Position numbers and translations under genes: made by a program. A stretch of 64,000 nucleotides of DNA, from NCBI GenBank assembly GCA_947000775.1, contig CAMQGK010000144.1, positions 6,222,501-6,286,500 on the forward strand, in the 5' to 3' direction. This DNA is from Pterois miles. Taxonomy: Eukaryota; Chordata; Actinopteri; Perciformes; Scorpaenidae. Of this stretch, positions 36,159-49,745 are shown piece by piece. Position 1 is the first letter of the stretch; the number at the start of each line of letters is the position of its first letter. Below the pieces are notes generated by a model, which was not told where the DNA came from, made no database searches, and saw nothing but the letters and a program-made list of their open reading frames with translations.

Positions 36159-37497
36159 AGTGCAACACAAAAATTGTCAAACGCATCTCCTGCCAGTTGA
36201 CAATCCAGTTGTTATGAAAATATCTAAACTATTAATTCCATTTGAACAACAAGGAAGCAAATCACAAAGTACAAAAACACAGCAAAATCTGTTGTTTAAC
36301 TGATTTAGTTGGCCTTTACATAAAAAGCTGCACACACAAAAGCCCAAAGAGCAAAGCCGGCTGCATAACTATTTGTATTGTAATGCAGGAATCTAAATGC
36401 TATGTGTGTCGTCTTTTGTGGGACAGGTGTTACAATCACATTCTGTCAAATCAGCTGCTAATAAGCTGGACGGAGATCAGGAAGCTGCAGCCAGACTCTG
36501 CTTCCTGCACGGTTCAGCTGCATTTTACTGCTGCTGCACATCCTCGACTCTGCCTCTTCGAGGTCACTCTTCATTCCTCTATAAAGCACCTTTGATAAGT
36601 GTTTTTTTTCTAACTGCTGACTTTACAAGATATCTCATGCTTGCTTGATCGTGGACCGTTTCCTCAGCTCTGAATGTGCTGCACCACATACGCGTGAGGC
36701 TGTGTGTGTAAGAAATTTCTGTCCTGAACAAATGGGTTGGCTGTCAAGTCAGTGTGCTGCTTTCTCGTGCTAGAGGTCAGTGATACTGACAGAGGACAGC
36801 ACAGAAATCGCAGAAACACAAGCCTCTGTACAGTAGCCAGCTCACTCCCTTATGAGATTACACTGATGTACTCCAATTTGTAAAACCAAAGACTGCATAA
36901 CAAGATAAGAAGTTTTGAGTATCATCTTGCAGCTTTTGGCAACACGGTGTCACTTAATATCATCTATTCTCTCACACGGCTATTGGACATTTATTTTCCT
37001 CTGCTGCAGTGCTATGTTTAACGTCTGTCATGTCATTTGATAGCTGCAGTCATTAAAGCTCAAAGATAGCCCATGCCAACCTTTGCTTAGTAGGCTGTTT
37101 TTCCTGACCTGTGCAGCTGAGAGGTGACTCTCTCACTGTCAGGAGCAGTGCACTCTAAAAGCCAACCTGCTGCGAATTTGTAATTTGCGTTTCCACTCGT
37201 GTGATTTGTTCCTGCAGTTACACTATGGTTTGGATCCTGTCTGTGTGTGGAAATGTGTTGATGGGCGGAGAGGGGCGCTGCATAATTCTGTTGCACGGCA
37301 TGTGAAACTCCCTCTGTGCTGTCAGAGCCAGTGATGCAAACACTGTTGTAGCATTAACGGAGGGTATTTCAAGGGCTGCAATGGAGATACATTAAGCAGC
37401 ATAAGCTCACATCAGAGCCAATTCAAACACATGCATGCATTTCCAGGGGGGTTGATATCTTAGTTAATTTTTTTCTACTTCAATACCTTATCTAATT

Positions 37498-38436
37498 TTA
37501 AAGAGAACCTATTATGCTTTTGTGCTTTTTCCCCTTTCCTTTAGTGTGTTATATAGTATAGGTTTTTGTGCATGTTAAAGGTCTGCAAAGTTATAAAGCC
37601 CAAAGTCCATGCCAAAAGGAAGTTATGGTACATGTTCACAGTCTACTTCCTTTTCACACTCTGCATTTATTATGTATGTATGCAGCCATGCAATGCATTC
37701 CAGTAGCATGGTGAGATGGGACGTCACTCTGGCCGTTCCTCAAGAAACTTTTAAACTAAGCCTGGTCCATCCAAAATAAAGACAGATTCAGCAACTGCAT
37801 GGCTTATTTCTTGCATAAAATGTTTTCAGAAACACATTTTGGTGAACTATTTTCATGATATAAGATGAGAATGTTTCCAAACAAGCTGCCATGCTGGTTC
37901 CGGTTTGAAAGCTGGGAGCAGCAGCCCACGAGGGAAAGCATTCATCCAATCAGGTGCTGAGTGTCTTGTGCCTTGGGGCAGCCCATCAAGCGATCCCTTG
38001 TGATAACCCCCCTGTGGACATGTACCATTACTCTCCCCTCACAGAAACACTGCTCCAGAACTCCAGAAGTCCTGCCTTTTCTTCCGTAACGTGGTGATGC
38101 CACTAAGTAACACATTTTGCCCAGCGAATAGTTTGGCATGCCCTCAAACAAAGTTAGATAGCTGGAGCGGAGTCTGAAGAGTTTGGTTCAGTTGACCAGT
38201 CACAGCAGTGGGCCAGCTGACTAATCAGAGCACACTGGGCTTTTTGAGAAGATGGCGACGGCGCTCAAACAGAGCATTTCAGACCAAGGGAGAAAAGAGG
38301 TGCTGCGGCACAACTGGAATGAGAAAAATAATGGATTTTTTTTTTTTTTTTTAACTTTAAAGCATGTAAACATGTTCTAGTAGAAATCCAAAATACAAGT
38401 ATGAACCTGATAATAAACATAATAGGTCCCCTTTAA
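37498..38436. mobile_element. TTAA-flanked inverted-repeat element
   Basis: The left end TTAAAGAGAACCTATTATG is the near-perfect inverse of the right end CATAATAGGTCCCCTTTAA. The interior contains tgtgttatatagtatagg, ggtctgcaaagttataaagc and cttccgtaacgtggtgatgcc, words I know from an abundant fish DNA transposon family. TTAA at both borders suggests TTAA target-site use. It encodes no transposase. Confidence 0.78.
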
Positions 38437-40689
38437 TACAGTAATGTATGATGAGAACATCTAACCATCATTCATGTTCAGTGTTATACTATCCTGACAT
38501 GCTGCCAAACATTTGCATGTTATCGCAATCAATGGATGTTCAACAAAACTGTAGAGGTGCAGGTCACAGATACATGTATTGTAATACAGGAACAGTTTCC
38601 TTGTTCCTATATTTACAACTACTATTTATCATATTTTGTTTAGTCCACAGGATACATACAGTATGTCTGCCCTTGTTTGTCTTATTCTTATGACCTTGTC
38701 CAACTTGCATTCTTCCATACAAGATGCCCCCGCCCCCCTTCCTTCTCCTTCAGATCCACCAATGATATCTGCGGCAAGTCTCCCTACGTCAGCAACAATG
38801 CAGGACCTCTGTGCTCCTCCGGCATTACAGTCAGCCCCTATCTTCTCCTGCACTCATTAGTGCCAGTGGTAGAGGTGACAAGAACGGTCACACAACCTCA
38901 AAGTGATAAAATGCACAACAGAGGGTGGCTGCAGAGAATTGGGTGCTTTTGGAAAAGCCAGCACAAAAAAACTAAAGTGCATGCGATGGAGTCTTAAAGA
39001 GTGGAGTTTGGTGCAGTGCACAATTTACATTCTACTGTATATTGATTAAATCTGTATACCCCATGGGAAGATGTATTGAGCATTGTGACTGTAGGGTGGA
39101 TTTTAGTTCTATGCTTTGCATTTTAAATGGCTTTATGCAGCATGTCATTACTACTCAAGTAGCCTACCTCAGCTTTCCCTGTAAAGAGTTTATGTTTGCG
39201 GTAGTTAAAAGTGATATCCAAATAGATTTTTCATGCCGTCTTTCGCATTCAAAACACGATAATATCAAAGTGAGATATCCAACATTAACGGCCTCTAACT
39301 TTCATCCTCCGCAGCATATCTTGCAGAAAGATATTTTGAAATAAATAGCTCTTTTTTCCCTGATTGTACACCGGACACACAGTAGGACATGAGGGATAAA
39401 CCATCTTGTCCTTGTCCAGTCCTTGTCCAGTCAATGGATGTCTAATCAGTCAAACCAGTTGGTTTTTTTTTATTCGATCTGTCTAATCAATATTAAGGCC
39501 TGATTAACATGAAGAAATTCCAGTCTCATATTTTTCTTTTTCACTGGCATATGGATAAAAGCATCTGGGTGTATAAGTAATAACAATAATAAGATAAATT
39601 TCTGTTAAATTTTTATATACCAGGTGTAAAAAGAAACTACTGCATGCGTTGTAAAAGTTATTTAAAAGTATCTTGGAAAGTCTTGGTTTATAGTATTGCA
39701 GGGCTGCTCAGAACCTGGTTGAAACATATTGTGCAAATGCATTATGTTTATTTACATAATCAAATAAAGCTAAAATTATAATATAAAGAACAGTTTTAAC
39801 GCTCCTCTCTTCGGGTGCACAAGGGAAATGAAGCTTCACTCTCTCTGCAAACAACACTCTCAATAGCTCTCTCATCCTCACACCAATTTATTAGCTCTCT
39901 GTTTGATCAGGATGCTTGTGAAATGCTCTTTAAGGATAAATTATAACCCCTTACATCACATGCAGCAAAGGCAAAGCTTACAATGCTTTGTGTGCACAAA
40001 GGTCTCTTAGACCTTCTGCAGTCTACTTGTAGAAGTTTACTGCACCATTAGTGCAATAAGGAAATCATATTACCTGGAACAGGAAGTTTATTTTAGTAGC
40101 TCATATGAAATTGAAGCAGAGATAATAACTGGTCTATTTTAAGCTTCCAAGCAGCAGTACTGGGTTCCCAAATCTGAAATATTTTTATTCCATTTTTATG
40201 AAATTGTCAGGCCTAAATAAAAACAAAACTTTTCTCTAAATTTCTTTTCTGATCAACACCAACGTAAAAACAGTTGGCTTGATGTTTTTGTTGAGGCTAA
40301 AAATGGGTCAATGAAAAAGACCCCCTTTTAACAGCCAAACACACCATGCACATGTATTTATTTGCAATTTGTTTGCAGTCATTTCATCAGGTCATAAATA
40401 AAAAAATAAAACAGTAAAAAAATAAAAAATAGGTTATTGTGTAAAGACAATGCCTTAGGTTTAACGTGATTATGGCTTAATATGGAACATTGTGCATTAC
40501 ATCATTGTGGGATGATTGGGATGCATTGGAACTTCATAACAATGCGGACATTTTTATAATTAATATTTTTTTTTTGGTCACGTTGTTTTTGTTATTAACG
40601 GTTGCATTTTAAATACGTGACTGGATAATATCAGTCGCATCCATTCCTTCATATATAGTGGGCACTGCTGTGTTCACGAAGAGCTGATG

Positions 40690-41057
40690 AAGCTTCATCG
40701 GTGTGTTTTCACCCTCATCGACGACCGCTTGATCTAACGCTGGAATGGCGCTTGATGCTGCTGGGTAGCTGCTGCTGCTGCTGCTGCTGCGGCTGCTGTG
40801 GACAGCCTCTCTGCATCCCTTCCCCTCCCCCCCGCGGACAAATCGGAATGGTTTCTTCCAGGCGAACCTGTCACTGTCACCGCGGCGGTGACGGCAGCCG
40901 AAGTGTGAGAGCAGAGGGGGGAGAAGGAAGGCTTCATCCACTGCCTGCCATTGCAGTGCGGCGGCTGCTGCTCTGGAGCCACACCAGGAAGACCTTTCCA
41001 TTCCTTTCCTGTAAGATTTTCACAAGCACGCCGTGAGGACCATTGCTTTCACAAAAG
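40690..41057 (+). promoter_or_regulatory. tjp1: CpG-rich promoter and 5' leader exon of short tjp1
   Basis: CpG-dense and GC-rich (cccccccgcggacaaatcgg, caccgcggcggtgacggcag) within an AT-rich intron, and CpG-bearing sequence continues to about 41.4 kb. Two good donors could end the leader: CCT|GTAAGA at 41011 and AAAAG|GTGAAT at 41058. Splicing to the acceptor at 55926 would give an untranslated leader followed by the ATG at 55936, the usual short ZO-1 start region. An open frame runs across the leader (40701-41036) but contains a poly-Cys run from the triplet repeat and is not credible as protein. The tetrapod-style short N-terminal extension of canonical ZO-1 was not found here. Confidence 0.6.
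40768..40797 (+). repeat. (GCT)n triplet repeat in leader
   Basis: About nine GCT/CTG triplets with one CGG interruption, located inside the candidate 5' leader exon. Confidence 0.9.
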
Positions 41058-44000
41058 GTGAATGGGTTTCTTTATCTATCCGTGGGTACGTTCTTCGGGG
41101 GAGTGTTATTTCGCTGTAGCCGCATGAGCTGACTGGATGTGTGTCCCTCTGCGGGTACGAGCGAACGATAACGGTGCAAGCCGAGGTAACTTAGCTACCT
41201 CACTGCTAGCAAACTGCATCTACGCGGTATGCTAAGTGGGTAGCTAGTTGCCCAACATGCTAACGTTATCTCCTAGTTGAAAGCATGAACAGCGGTATTC
41301 ATTGTCCTATTTTTGTGGAGCTTGCGTAAGCGCTCGTATTAAGTCACAAAATGCCTCGCGGTCGAGCTGTCATCTGGCGGACGGTTTGTTCGCACGTCAA
41401 GTGCGCGGAGCGTCCAGGTAACGTTAGCTGGGATGTGCTAGCCTAGCTGCTGGAACAAAATGTCGGCCAGCTAGGGGTAGATTTGACCAGGAGGGTATAA
41501 AGGGGGCACAAGATTTTTTTTAAGTGTCAGACTGCAAGAGACAGTGAGAGAGTGGTATCGTGAGGTCAGCTGCTACATATATGACATCGGGGTTTTGAAA
41601 TTAAAGGGAAGGTCAAGCGGTGGCTCACCTTATTTTGATGGTCCGTTTGTAAATGCAAAGTGGGTCCTTGATGAAGCTAGGTAGCAGTTGGCTAACGTTA
41701 GCTTGTTAGCTGGCTCTTGTTTGGTGACACTGAAATAAATACCTGCCTGCCTGTCCTGGTGTCTGTGCCACCTGTCATAGTAATGTCATGTCAGCTGTGT
41801 TTGGGGGCTTTCCTGTCGGCGACAGTCTTTGTTTGGCTTAACTTAGCTCGTCTAAGCTAACTATCACTGTTTCAATTTCTATATGAAGGGATGGACCGCT
41901 GCTAACATAAACTAAACGCACCGGTCATCACCTGTTGAATATTGATAAAGCAGGGCAGCATCGTTTACTAGATGGATCGTTTGTTTTGTCGCTTTACATT
42001 TGCTGTAAAGTAGCCCTAGTATAAAAACTTCTTAAGAGATAAGTAATAGTGATTAATTTGATTGCTGTTGGAAACAAACAATGACGGCCTCTGCCAGGTT
42101 GGCCAATATATCTCACAACATTTGTTTAGATTACATATTGCATGTAAGCGTCATTAATAATGCCCCAAATGTCAGGTATTAATTATACTCTTAATGTTGT
42201 CATTATCTACAGTTGACTTGTATTCATTTGCTTTGTGAATGGAAGTAGATCGGTTGTCCTCTCATTGAATTTAGTAGTATCTAATTTGTCTAGTTTCTGT
42301 AATGGATAACAGACTTTGAACTTAAAGCAAGCTCCCAAAGGGCTGTTTAAAGCATACAGTAACATCATATTTCTTCTCTAAATATAACATATGTACAATA
42401 CAATGTATAATTGGTATATCTGTCTGTGGAAGTGTGATGATTCATTACTGCACATCTCCGTATTGGACTCTGTAAGAGCTTGGGACTATGACTTAAATAT
42501 GACTCATCATCACTGGCCTCATGATAGTAATGGCTATATGAAATGGCAGCTGGGCAGGGAAACAGATTTGTCAAATGAAGTGGGGGAGGCACAATACAGA
42601 TTATATTTGTGGCAGCCATTAGATGTTTCATTGCACGATTAAACTTTTTTTTTTTTAAGTAATTCAGATGGCACTGTTGTGCAGGGGATGTTTCTGGCAA
42701 GCATGTCGCCTGAGACGAAGAGAATATCCAGCTTCTCAAGGGCAGCCATACATGTTGGCCTGTAAATCATGTTGACCTACGCTGTCATGGGAGCAGCAGT
42801 CATCTGAGTCATCGTGGTTTTGGAAGGACAAATCTATCTGTATATTTTGCCAACTTAAGTTAAAATTGACTGTGGTTTTGTAGTCCTGTGGTTTGCTGTG
42901 TGTAATAAGAAGCTTATTCCTCGCTGGTTAAAACATACCTACATAACAGCGGATGTACTGATGAGACTGCATATTAATATCATGTGTAGACACTATTTTT
43001 AAACCTTACATGTGCATACTTGTTAATGCCATATGAATGGCTTATTTTATGAATATAAAGGAGATTAAAGTAGATGTCCTCAGGTGCATCTTTGAAGAGA
43101 TTAGTGATCTAACTATGTAGAGAGAGGGTGCTGGAAAACAATGCCAAAAAAATGGTGGGAGAGTGTGAAGATGGCACGATGTTTCAGTGTTAGCGATAGC
43201 CTCGAGGTGTCTCTAGAATAACAAGGAAAAGGATTTAATGAGTTAGGCTGTGCTATCCTGGAGTACTATACCTCTGCAAACACCATGGGTTAGTTTGTAT
43301 AATTAGTGTCATTGTGATATTTTTCATCCACTAGGAGGTGTGCCTTCAGACTGAGATGGACTTTTGACACTCATTGTTTCACACTGTTTGAGCTAATAGA
43401 TCTTATCCTTTTTTTTTTCAATTTAGCTAGATTTCTTTATGCCCACTCAGATATTGCTCTGCATGCTTTTTTTGGCACAAGATGAATTACAATGCAGCGA
43501 AAGCCAATAGAGAGGTTTTTAAAGTCACACATCTCAGCATGTGTAGATCATATGCTGTAATCATGACTTTGTGTTGTCTGTTTATGTCGACCTTCACAAC
43601 CAGCTGTATCCATGGACAATATATAATGCAAAGTAGATTGCACTACACATACTAATAGGCTTTGTCAATGACATTTTGAGGGTCAAACAAATATAGTTGG
43701 CATCTGTCTATCTCCTTAAATATTTTATACTACCTTATTTTTTAGGCTACTTTTGGAGATGGCCGTGTTGTTGGGAAGTTGATTGATGGGTGCTGTGAAC
43801 ATTGAAAGGTCATCGCTCTGATACATGGCCAAGCTAAGACTTCCTAGCAAACATCTCTTAAAAAAATGGCATTGAAGTCCTTGTCCCCATCGAACAGTAA
43901 GTCTCTGCGCTAACAAATGGCACGTTTACGTTATGTTTATAGCTCCGGTTATACAGAAGCTTGCTTGTATAAATCAAGTCCATCGTAAATCTGTATTTGA

Positions 44001-44424
44001 AAGGGGTGTGGAATTATCAGGGGGAAGAGGCTCGCAAAGTCCCTCATCAATCACATTTCAGCGCAAACCTCCTTTTTCTTATAGTGCAGAAACATCCGTT
44101 ATTATTACGTTTTTTCATTGGCTCCGTTTCCTCATTTCCATCAGTGTGACGGAGAGGAGGCGGGGTGCAGGTCAGTGGCTCAGCTTATCAGCACATTCCT
44201 GCCCTCTTATGTGCTCTGTGTGGGGCACTGATAACTTCCACAGGGCTGATTGAGTTCAGGGGCTGATTTCCTGGTCCTTGTGTTCAGGACACACTCTGGA
44301 TCTGGTTATGATCACTGACTCCAGCTGTGGAGCCTGAAAATAGACTGAGCATCCACAGAGATACTATCCCTGGGAGCAAGTAGCTAAGGTTGAATTTAAT
44401 TTCCTTTTTAAAACGTATCTTTTT

Positions 44425-44646
44425 TAGGGATGCAACTAATGATTACTTTCATTGTCTATTAATCTGTTGATTATTATTTTGATTAATTGATTAATTATTT
44501 GGTCTATAAAATGTCAGAAAATGGTGAAAAATGGTGATCAGTGTCTCCCAAAGCCTAAGATGGTGTCCTTAAGTGTCTTCTTTTTTTTTTTTTTTTTTAT
44601 CAATCATCAAAATAGTTGGCAATTAATTGATTAGTCATTGCAGCTG
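44425..44646. repeat. attaatcgattaa family element, short
   Basis: Begins tagggatgcaactaatgatt and ends attagtcattgcagctg. The interior has gtctataaaatgtcagaaaatgg and cccaaagcctaagatgg. Confidence 0.72.
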
Positions 44647-44754
44647 TAATTGTTTTATGGAAAATGATCTGTAGGATACTTGCATACTTACAAAAAAGGG
44701 AATGTGATATTTTAAATTATTATTGGTATAATTAGTATTTTTATAAATAAAAAT

Positions 44755-45010
44755 AAATCTTTTCATTTGCAGCAGACAGCTGTTTTTAATGAATAAAAAA
44801 AAATCCCACTGTACACTACCTGCTCAGCACCAAACAGTGAACACATAAAGTTAGTGTTTATGTAGCATTTAGCAGCTAAGGGGTCAGATATTTACCTCAG
44901 AAGTTTGTAGAGACCAAAAAACAAAACAAAAAGAGAGAGATTACTATGGATATGTAAATATCCAGCTGTTAAGCTGCAGCAGCAACTGTTTGCTAACCAG
45001 TTCTTAATAT
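44755..45010 (+). repeat. dispersed repeat, copy 2 of 2
   Basis: Matches 7060-7235: ctgctcagcaccaaacagtg, then agcagctaaggggtcagatattt and gtagagaccaaaaaacaaaac. It has the same orientation as the first copy. Confidence 0.7.
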
Positions 45011-48000
45011 CAACTTTAAAGCTGGTGATATATCAATGTTGTGTTCACAACTTCCAAAAAGTCAGTTATTAAAAATAAATAACTAAATATGATAAACATC
45101 TAAAATAATACAACTCAGCATGATCACCCATACTGGATTTCAAGTATTTTCTGCTGTTTTCAACACAGCATGACTTAGATTATAAAATGTGTTATGACAA
45201 CCAGCAAGACAATATGTGTCTTGTCTCGTCCGACGAACATGTAGCATTGACACTGTTGGACAGAAAGTACACAACTCATGTCAGCATCAATATTATGGCC
45301 GCTAATTGTGTAATAATGGCTAATTATCACACTGTCTGAACACACATTTAATCTGAAGAACACTTGTTAATTGCAGTGCTGACAGTCATCCTCGATGTTT
45401 AGCACATCAAACAAGGCTTGCCTCCATTTAGGAAGCTTAAACCCCAAGTTAAAAGTACTGCGGCTCTGTGTCTATCTTTTGACAGGTTTCTCTGAATTAA
45501 AGACATTTTATTCAGTGTTATATGTCTATTTGTCACATGTACTGCCCATGAGTCTCATCCTGCACAGAAATTATTGTCATTTTTCAGTAACTTTATGTGA
45601 AGTCTTTCTCCTCAGATATGGCCACTTTAAGTTTGGGATAGACTTGTTTGACTTTTACATGTTTTATAAATAAAATATTTATTTAGAATAAAGAAATGTA
45701 AACATAAAAATACAGATACAAGTCAAAAGTATAGATTTGATGTCCTGTCAAAATGTGCAGTAGAACACACAGTACACAGCTCAAGTATTCATAACTTAAA
45801 CACAAAATGTAAAAGAACACTGGAATACAAAACAGCTGCAGTAAAAGTTACCACGCTGTAAACACCATCTTTTCTCCCCTTAAGAGTTCAAGTTATTGAA
45901 GCATTAACCCTTTACATGATTACAGTATAATAGCTCTAAACCTTGATTGAATGGTCTGAACCACATTTCTTTTGATATTCTTAAAATATAATTTAAAAGA
46001 AATAGCTTGAATATTTCACATAGTGTAGTCACACTATTGCATTCTGTAGTCATGAACATAGTATTAAAAAAGAAGCGGTAGAAGTGGCTGAACTGCTGAC
46101 TTGACATTTAGCAGCTTGTGTTCCCTACATGCCTCTTTTGGTTGATGTGGAAGTAATTAATTTGGAGGCTGGTAGGTAGAAGGTGGTGGAGAGATCAAAC
46201 TATATGTGGGCTCGCAGGGTTGTAAATTTAACTTGTTTCCTTCACCAGCGGTGACTGGGTGTCTGTGAGGCTTGTCAAACTCCCATCATTATCCTGACTG
46301 ACAAGTGGGATGTCATTACCCACATGGCCTTGGTTTGGTGTTCGATCCATGTTCTACCTGCAAGATGAGATCTGGGCTTAATATTTGTAAAAATGTGTGT
46401 CGTTTAACCTTGGATGCTTCTCTATCAGATTGTGATTTCACTGTATCACCGGTTGGCATACCTGGACGGTTTGTTTTTGTTTTGGGGTAGTTTTTTTTCA
46501 TCTTCCTGTCATTGCATTTTGTGTATTTGTTGTATATTTTCACTGTGATGCATTTCGTCTTTCACAATTCCAAACACGTAAAGTTTCAGTGCCTGAGATA
46601 GCCGCTGCCACACTACTGTACACACGCCTCTACACACAACAAACCGTGATATCCGTCTGAGAATAACTGATAATAATTAATGTTGAATGTGAATAATGTT
46701 GTGGGATTATTCCTTATTTCTTAGGCTATTTTGAGATCCAGACATTATTATGCACATACAGTATATATAACATTTTGTTTTAAAATGAAGCATTGGAATA
46801 GTGATCTGGATGTAGACTATACAGCAGGGTATGTAAATCATGCCCCTACATAAAGTGATATTTTTAATAATTGTCTCAATAAATTACTATGGAACAATCA
46901 GTCTGTCAGAGGCAATAAGGGATGTTTAAGTGCATCAGGTTGAGTAGATGGTTTATAGTTTAATGTCAAACCAACTAACCCCAGAGAAATGTGTTGCTGC
47001 ATTTGTCTGATATAGAAGTACAGTAAGCCGTTTCTGTCGTCCTGTTATCCTCGGTCTTCTCAACATGACCTGGAACAAAAGCTGTATTGTAATGAGAAGG
47101 ATAGCCCCAACCTTTAATAACAACCCTGTTTACCATGTTGAAGAAGCAGTACTTCACAAACAAGGAATGCCTCAGTATGCATGTGGTTGGCACATACTGC
47201 AGATGCTTGAAGTTGCCTTAGGATGAATTCACGTTTGTGCAGCCATGCAGTATGCCACTCTATAGAAAACACAGACATCTTAACAGTAATGGGGTAAAAT
47301 GATTCAGCTACTAAAATGAATATAAACACATCTGACAAGTTGTCCTCTAAAAGCTGCTTGATTAGATACAGAAAGTGTTTTCCACAGGATAGAACAGTGT
47401 TCTTAGTTTTGCTTGTGTTTTGTTGCAGTAAGCTATTTTTCTTAATAAAGCCAGTTTAGTATGCACACTGTAAACACCAGTATAACTTGGGCTGTAGTCT
47501 ATATAATAATAACTTTTCCATGGGGGAATATTAGGTGCAGGTTGTTCACTTCATTTTCTCATAAAATTGTTGAAGTTATTGAACTACTTTGAAGAATTCA
47601 TAAACAAAATAACTAGTATTTAGGCTGTTAACATTTAAGCTGTCCCACAAAATGAAAATTGAATCAAGAAATCCATAATAACTGGTTGTTAAACATATTG
47701 TTTTGTCCTACAGATGTCAGACTTTCCTTCCTGGTTGTATGTGGGATGATACACAAGTCTTTGCTTTCCTCTCATTCTGGCTCCACCTCTCAGATTTCCC
47801 TTTGTTTATGTTAAAATTGGTTTTATCTGTTTTATTAGCAACCTGTTAATTTTAGCTGCAGTATGTAAAAAATAAAGTATAATGTCCTTATGTTTATTAT
47901 TAACTGTCAATTTAATGGTCAGTAATCCTCTATGGGGTGTCACCAACATGCTGAGCATAATTTATGCATGCATTGCAGCACACCTGGGGAGGAGGGGTGT

Positions 48001-48229
48001 AATAATGCTCCACATGCAAAGAGAATTGATGAATTCGGCTCTGGCTCAACCCGGCACCTCAGGGGTTAAGTCCGATACAGCAGTTTACACTGCGGATGGA
48101 TGTTCGCTAGTACAGAGGAGTCCCATGCTGTAGCGGAACTGCAGATCCCACACAGATCGCTGCCAAGCCAGAGGGGATTTGCTTCGATCCCATGAGCGTG
48201 TTGAGGAGAGAGTTGGAGCGAGGGATACA

Positions 48230-48525
48230 TTTTAAAGAAAGATGTTTGGAGAGGACGCAGACCTTTGCGGGGCAGAGGAAGCATTAGGGTGCAGCTTCGG
48301 GGTGTGTTTCAAAACCCCTCACCTGTGGTCGTAATTTCAGTTGTTCCGGAGCCAAGAAAAGAGCGAAGAAAGGAAGGTGGGGGTAAAGTCCCTCCTAGCA
48401 CTGATTGGTGCGGTTATGCACTGAGGCTGCTGATGTGCGTCTGCAGGAATCTCCTGCTGGATTTACTGAGGAGTAGCTTGATGTTGGAGACGCTTTTGTT
48501 TGTGTTCTCTGTAGGATGAACTGAT
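48230..48525 (+). promoter_or_regulatory. tjp1: candidate additional 5' exon of tjp1
   Basis: A moderately GC-rich block containing an inverted CCAAT box (gattggtgcgg near 48400) and ending at a near-consensus donor (CTGAT|GTAAGTA at 48526). The only ATG close to the donor meets a stop after two codons, so it would be untranslated leader. An open frame over 48265-48519 exists but has no recognisable domain. This is weaker than the 40.7-kb promoter. Confidence 0.35.
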
Positions 48526-49396
48526 GTAAGTACCTCTAATCTTGTATGCATCCAGTTTTATCTAAACAATAAATCAAAAAGATGAAGGGAACGAGGTGGA
48601 AGGCTGTTTTACTGTAGCCTTTAAATAATGCAAGTGTGTGTCTTTCATGGCGTAATGGTTGGCAATTAAGTTTTATGTCAAAGTTAATAGGTTTCATCTG
48701 TTAACCTTCTTATCACTCGTGCATTGCAGCATCTCTCCCGCTATTTCCCCTCCATTATAGAGCCACAGCACAGCATCTAACCATGTTGTATGTGCAGAGT
48801 GTCACTTATCTCTCAGGGGACCCCCCGACTGGTGCTAAGGCATGGGCCCTCATTAGCATTTGAATATGTTCTCCGAAGCAGGGGAGTTTTAGCAGTTGTC
48901 AGCACTCCCCGGCACATCGTTTTCAATTTCTGAAGTGATCAATCATCTTATTCTACTTGTTTGCTGCTTCACTGCCAGCAGCCACAGCGGAGTGTGATCC
49001 TGTTGTTGTTTTCCGTCTCTGGCCGCAGTGCAACTTCCACAGTGGTCCCGAAAGTGTCCTTGTTCCAGCAGTTTGTTCATTGCCGGCATGCTAGTCTTTG
49101 TGTCCATGTCATTTTGGTTTGATCGAATGGTCGTATGGCTGTGACTACTCAGAGCCTTGGAGCAAATGAGAGACGTTTCTTCCCCTGCTGGGGCCTCATT
49201 TAGTTTTATTGCTGCTCTTATCATGTGGAGATCTGTAGTAAGACTGTGGGAGGTCGTTTGGGTCCCAAATAAGGATCTAGAAAAAGCAGTGTCTTATCTC
49301 GAACTGATACGAGAAGTAGAGACATTAAAAATAACATGAGATGAAGTTTTCCACATCCTTTAATGGAAGAATGACTCATACCGTCATCACATTTTT

Positions 49397-49745
49397 AGAG
49401 CTGCAACGATTAATCGGTTAGTTGTCAACTATTAAATTAATCCCCAACTATTTTGATAAGTGATTAATCTGTTTGAGCATTTACTTAAAGCAACAAAGTA
49501 CCAAATACTCTGATTCCAGCTTCTTAAATATGACTATTTTCTGGCTTCTTTACTCCTCTATGACAATAAACTGAACATCTTTGAGTTATGGAGGAAAAAA
49601 AAAATTGAAGATGTCGATTCGGTTTTTGTAGATTAGTAGTAGATTTTTTAGATAGACATTTTATAGACCAAACAACTAACTGATTAATCACGAAAATAAT
49701 CAACAGATTAATCAACAATGAAAATAATCAGTAATTGCAGCCCTT
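49397..49745. repeat. attaatcgattaa family element
   Basis: Begins agctgcaacgattaatcggt and ends agtaattgcagccctt. The interior has ctgaacatctttgagttatgg and acattttatagaccaaacaac, as in the copy at 33277-33576. Confidence 0.78.

Larger units (their letters stand above)
25417..40689 (+). other. tjp1: large intron, first part, 25.4-40.7 kb
   Basis: No exon is supported. Contents: a hAT-like fragment (26.1-26.3 kb), an inverted-repeat remnant (26.9-27.1), a repeat cluster (28.1-29.3), a GC/purine-rich island (31.1-31.4, listed separately), a MITE (32.8-33.1), attaatcg-family repeat (33.3-33.6), a long TG run (33.7), a gatacc repeat (35.6-36.2) and a 0.94-kb inverted-repeat element (37.5-38.4). 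The remainder is AT-rich unique-looking DNA. It may include enhancers that I cannot recognise. Confidence 0.55.

Noticed and set aside
40609..41036. Open frames on both strands over the CpG leader (poly-Cys on +, poly-Ser/Ala on -)
   Set aside because: They arise from the GCT triplet repeat and GC-rich composition. The + frame ends before joining any ZO-1 exon in phase.
48265..48519. 84-codon + frame in the candidate 48-kb exon
   Set aside because: No domain recognised, and it stops before the donor, so it cannot extend ZO-1.
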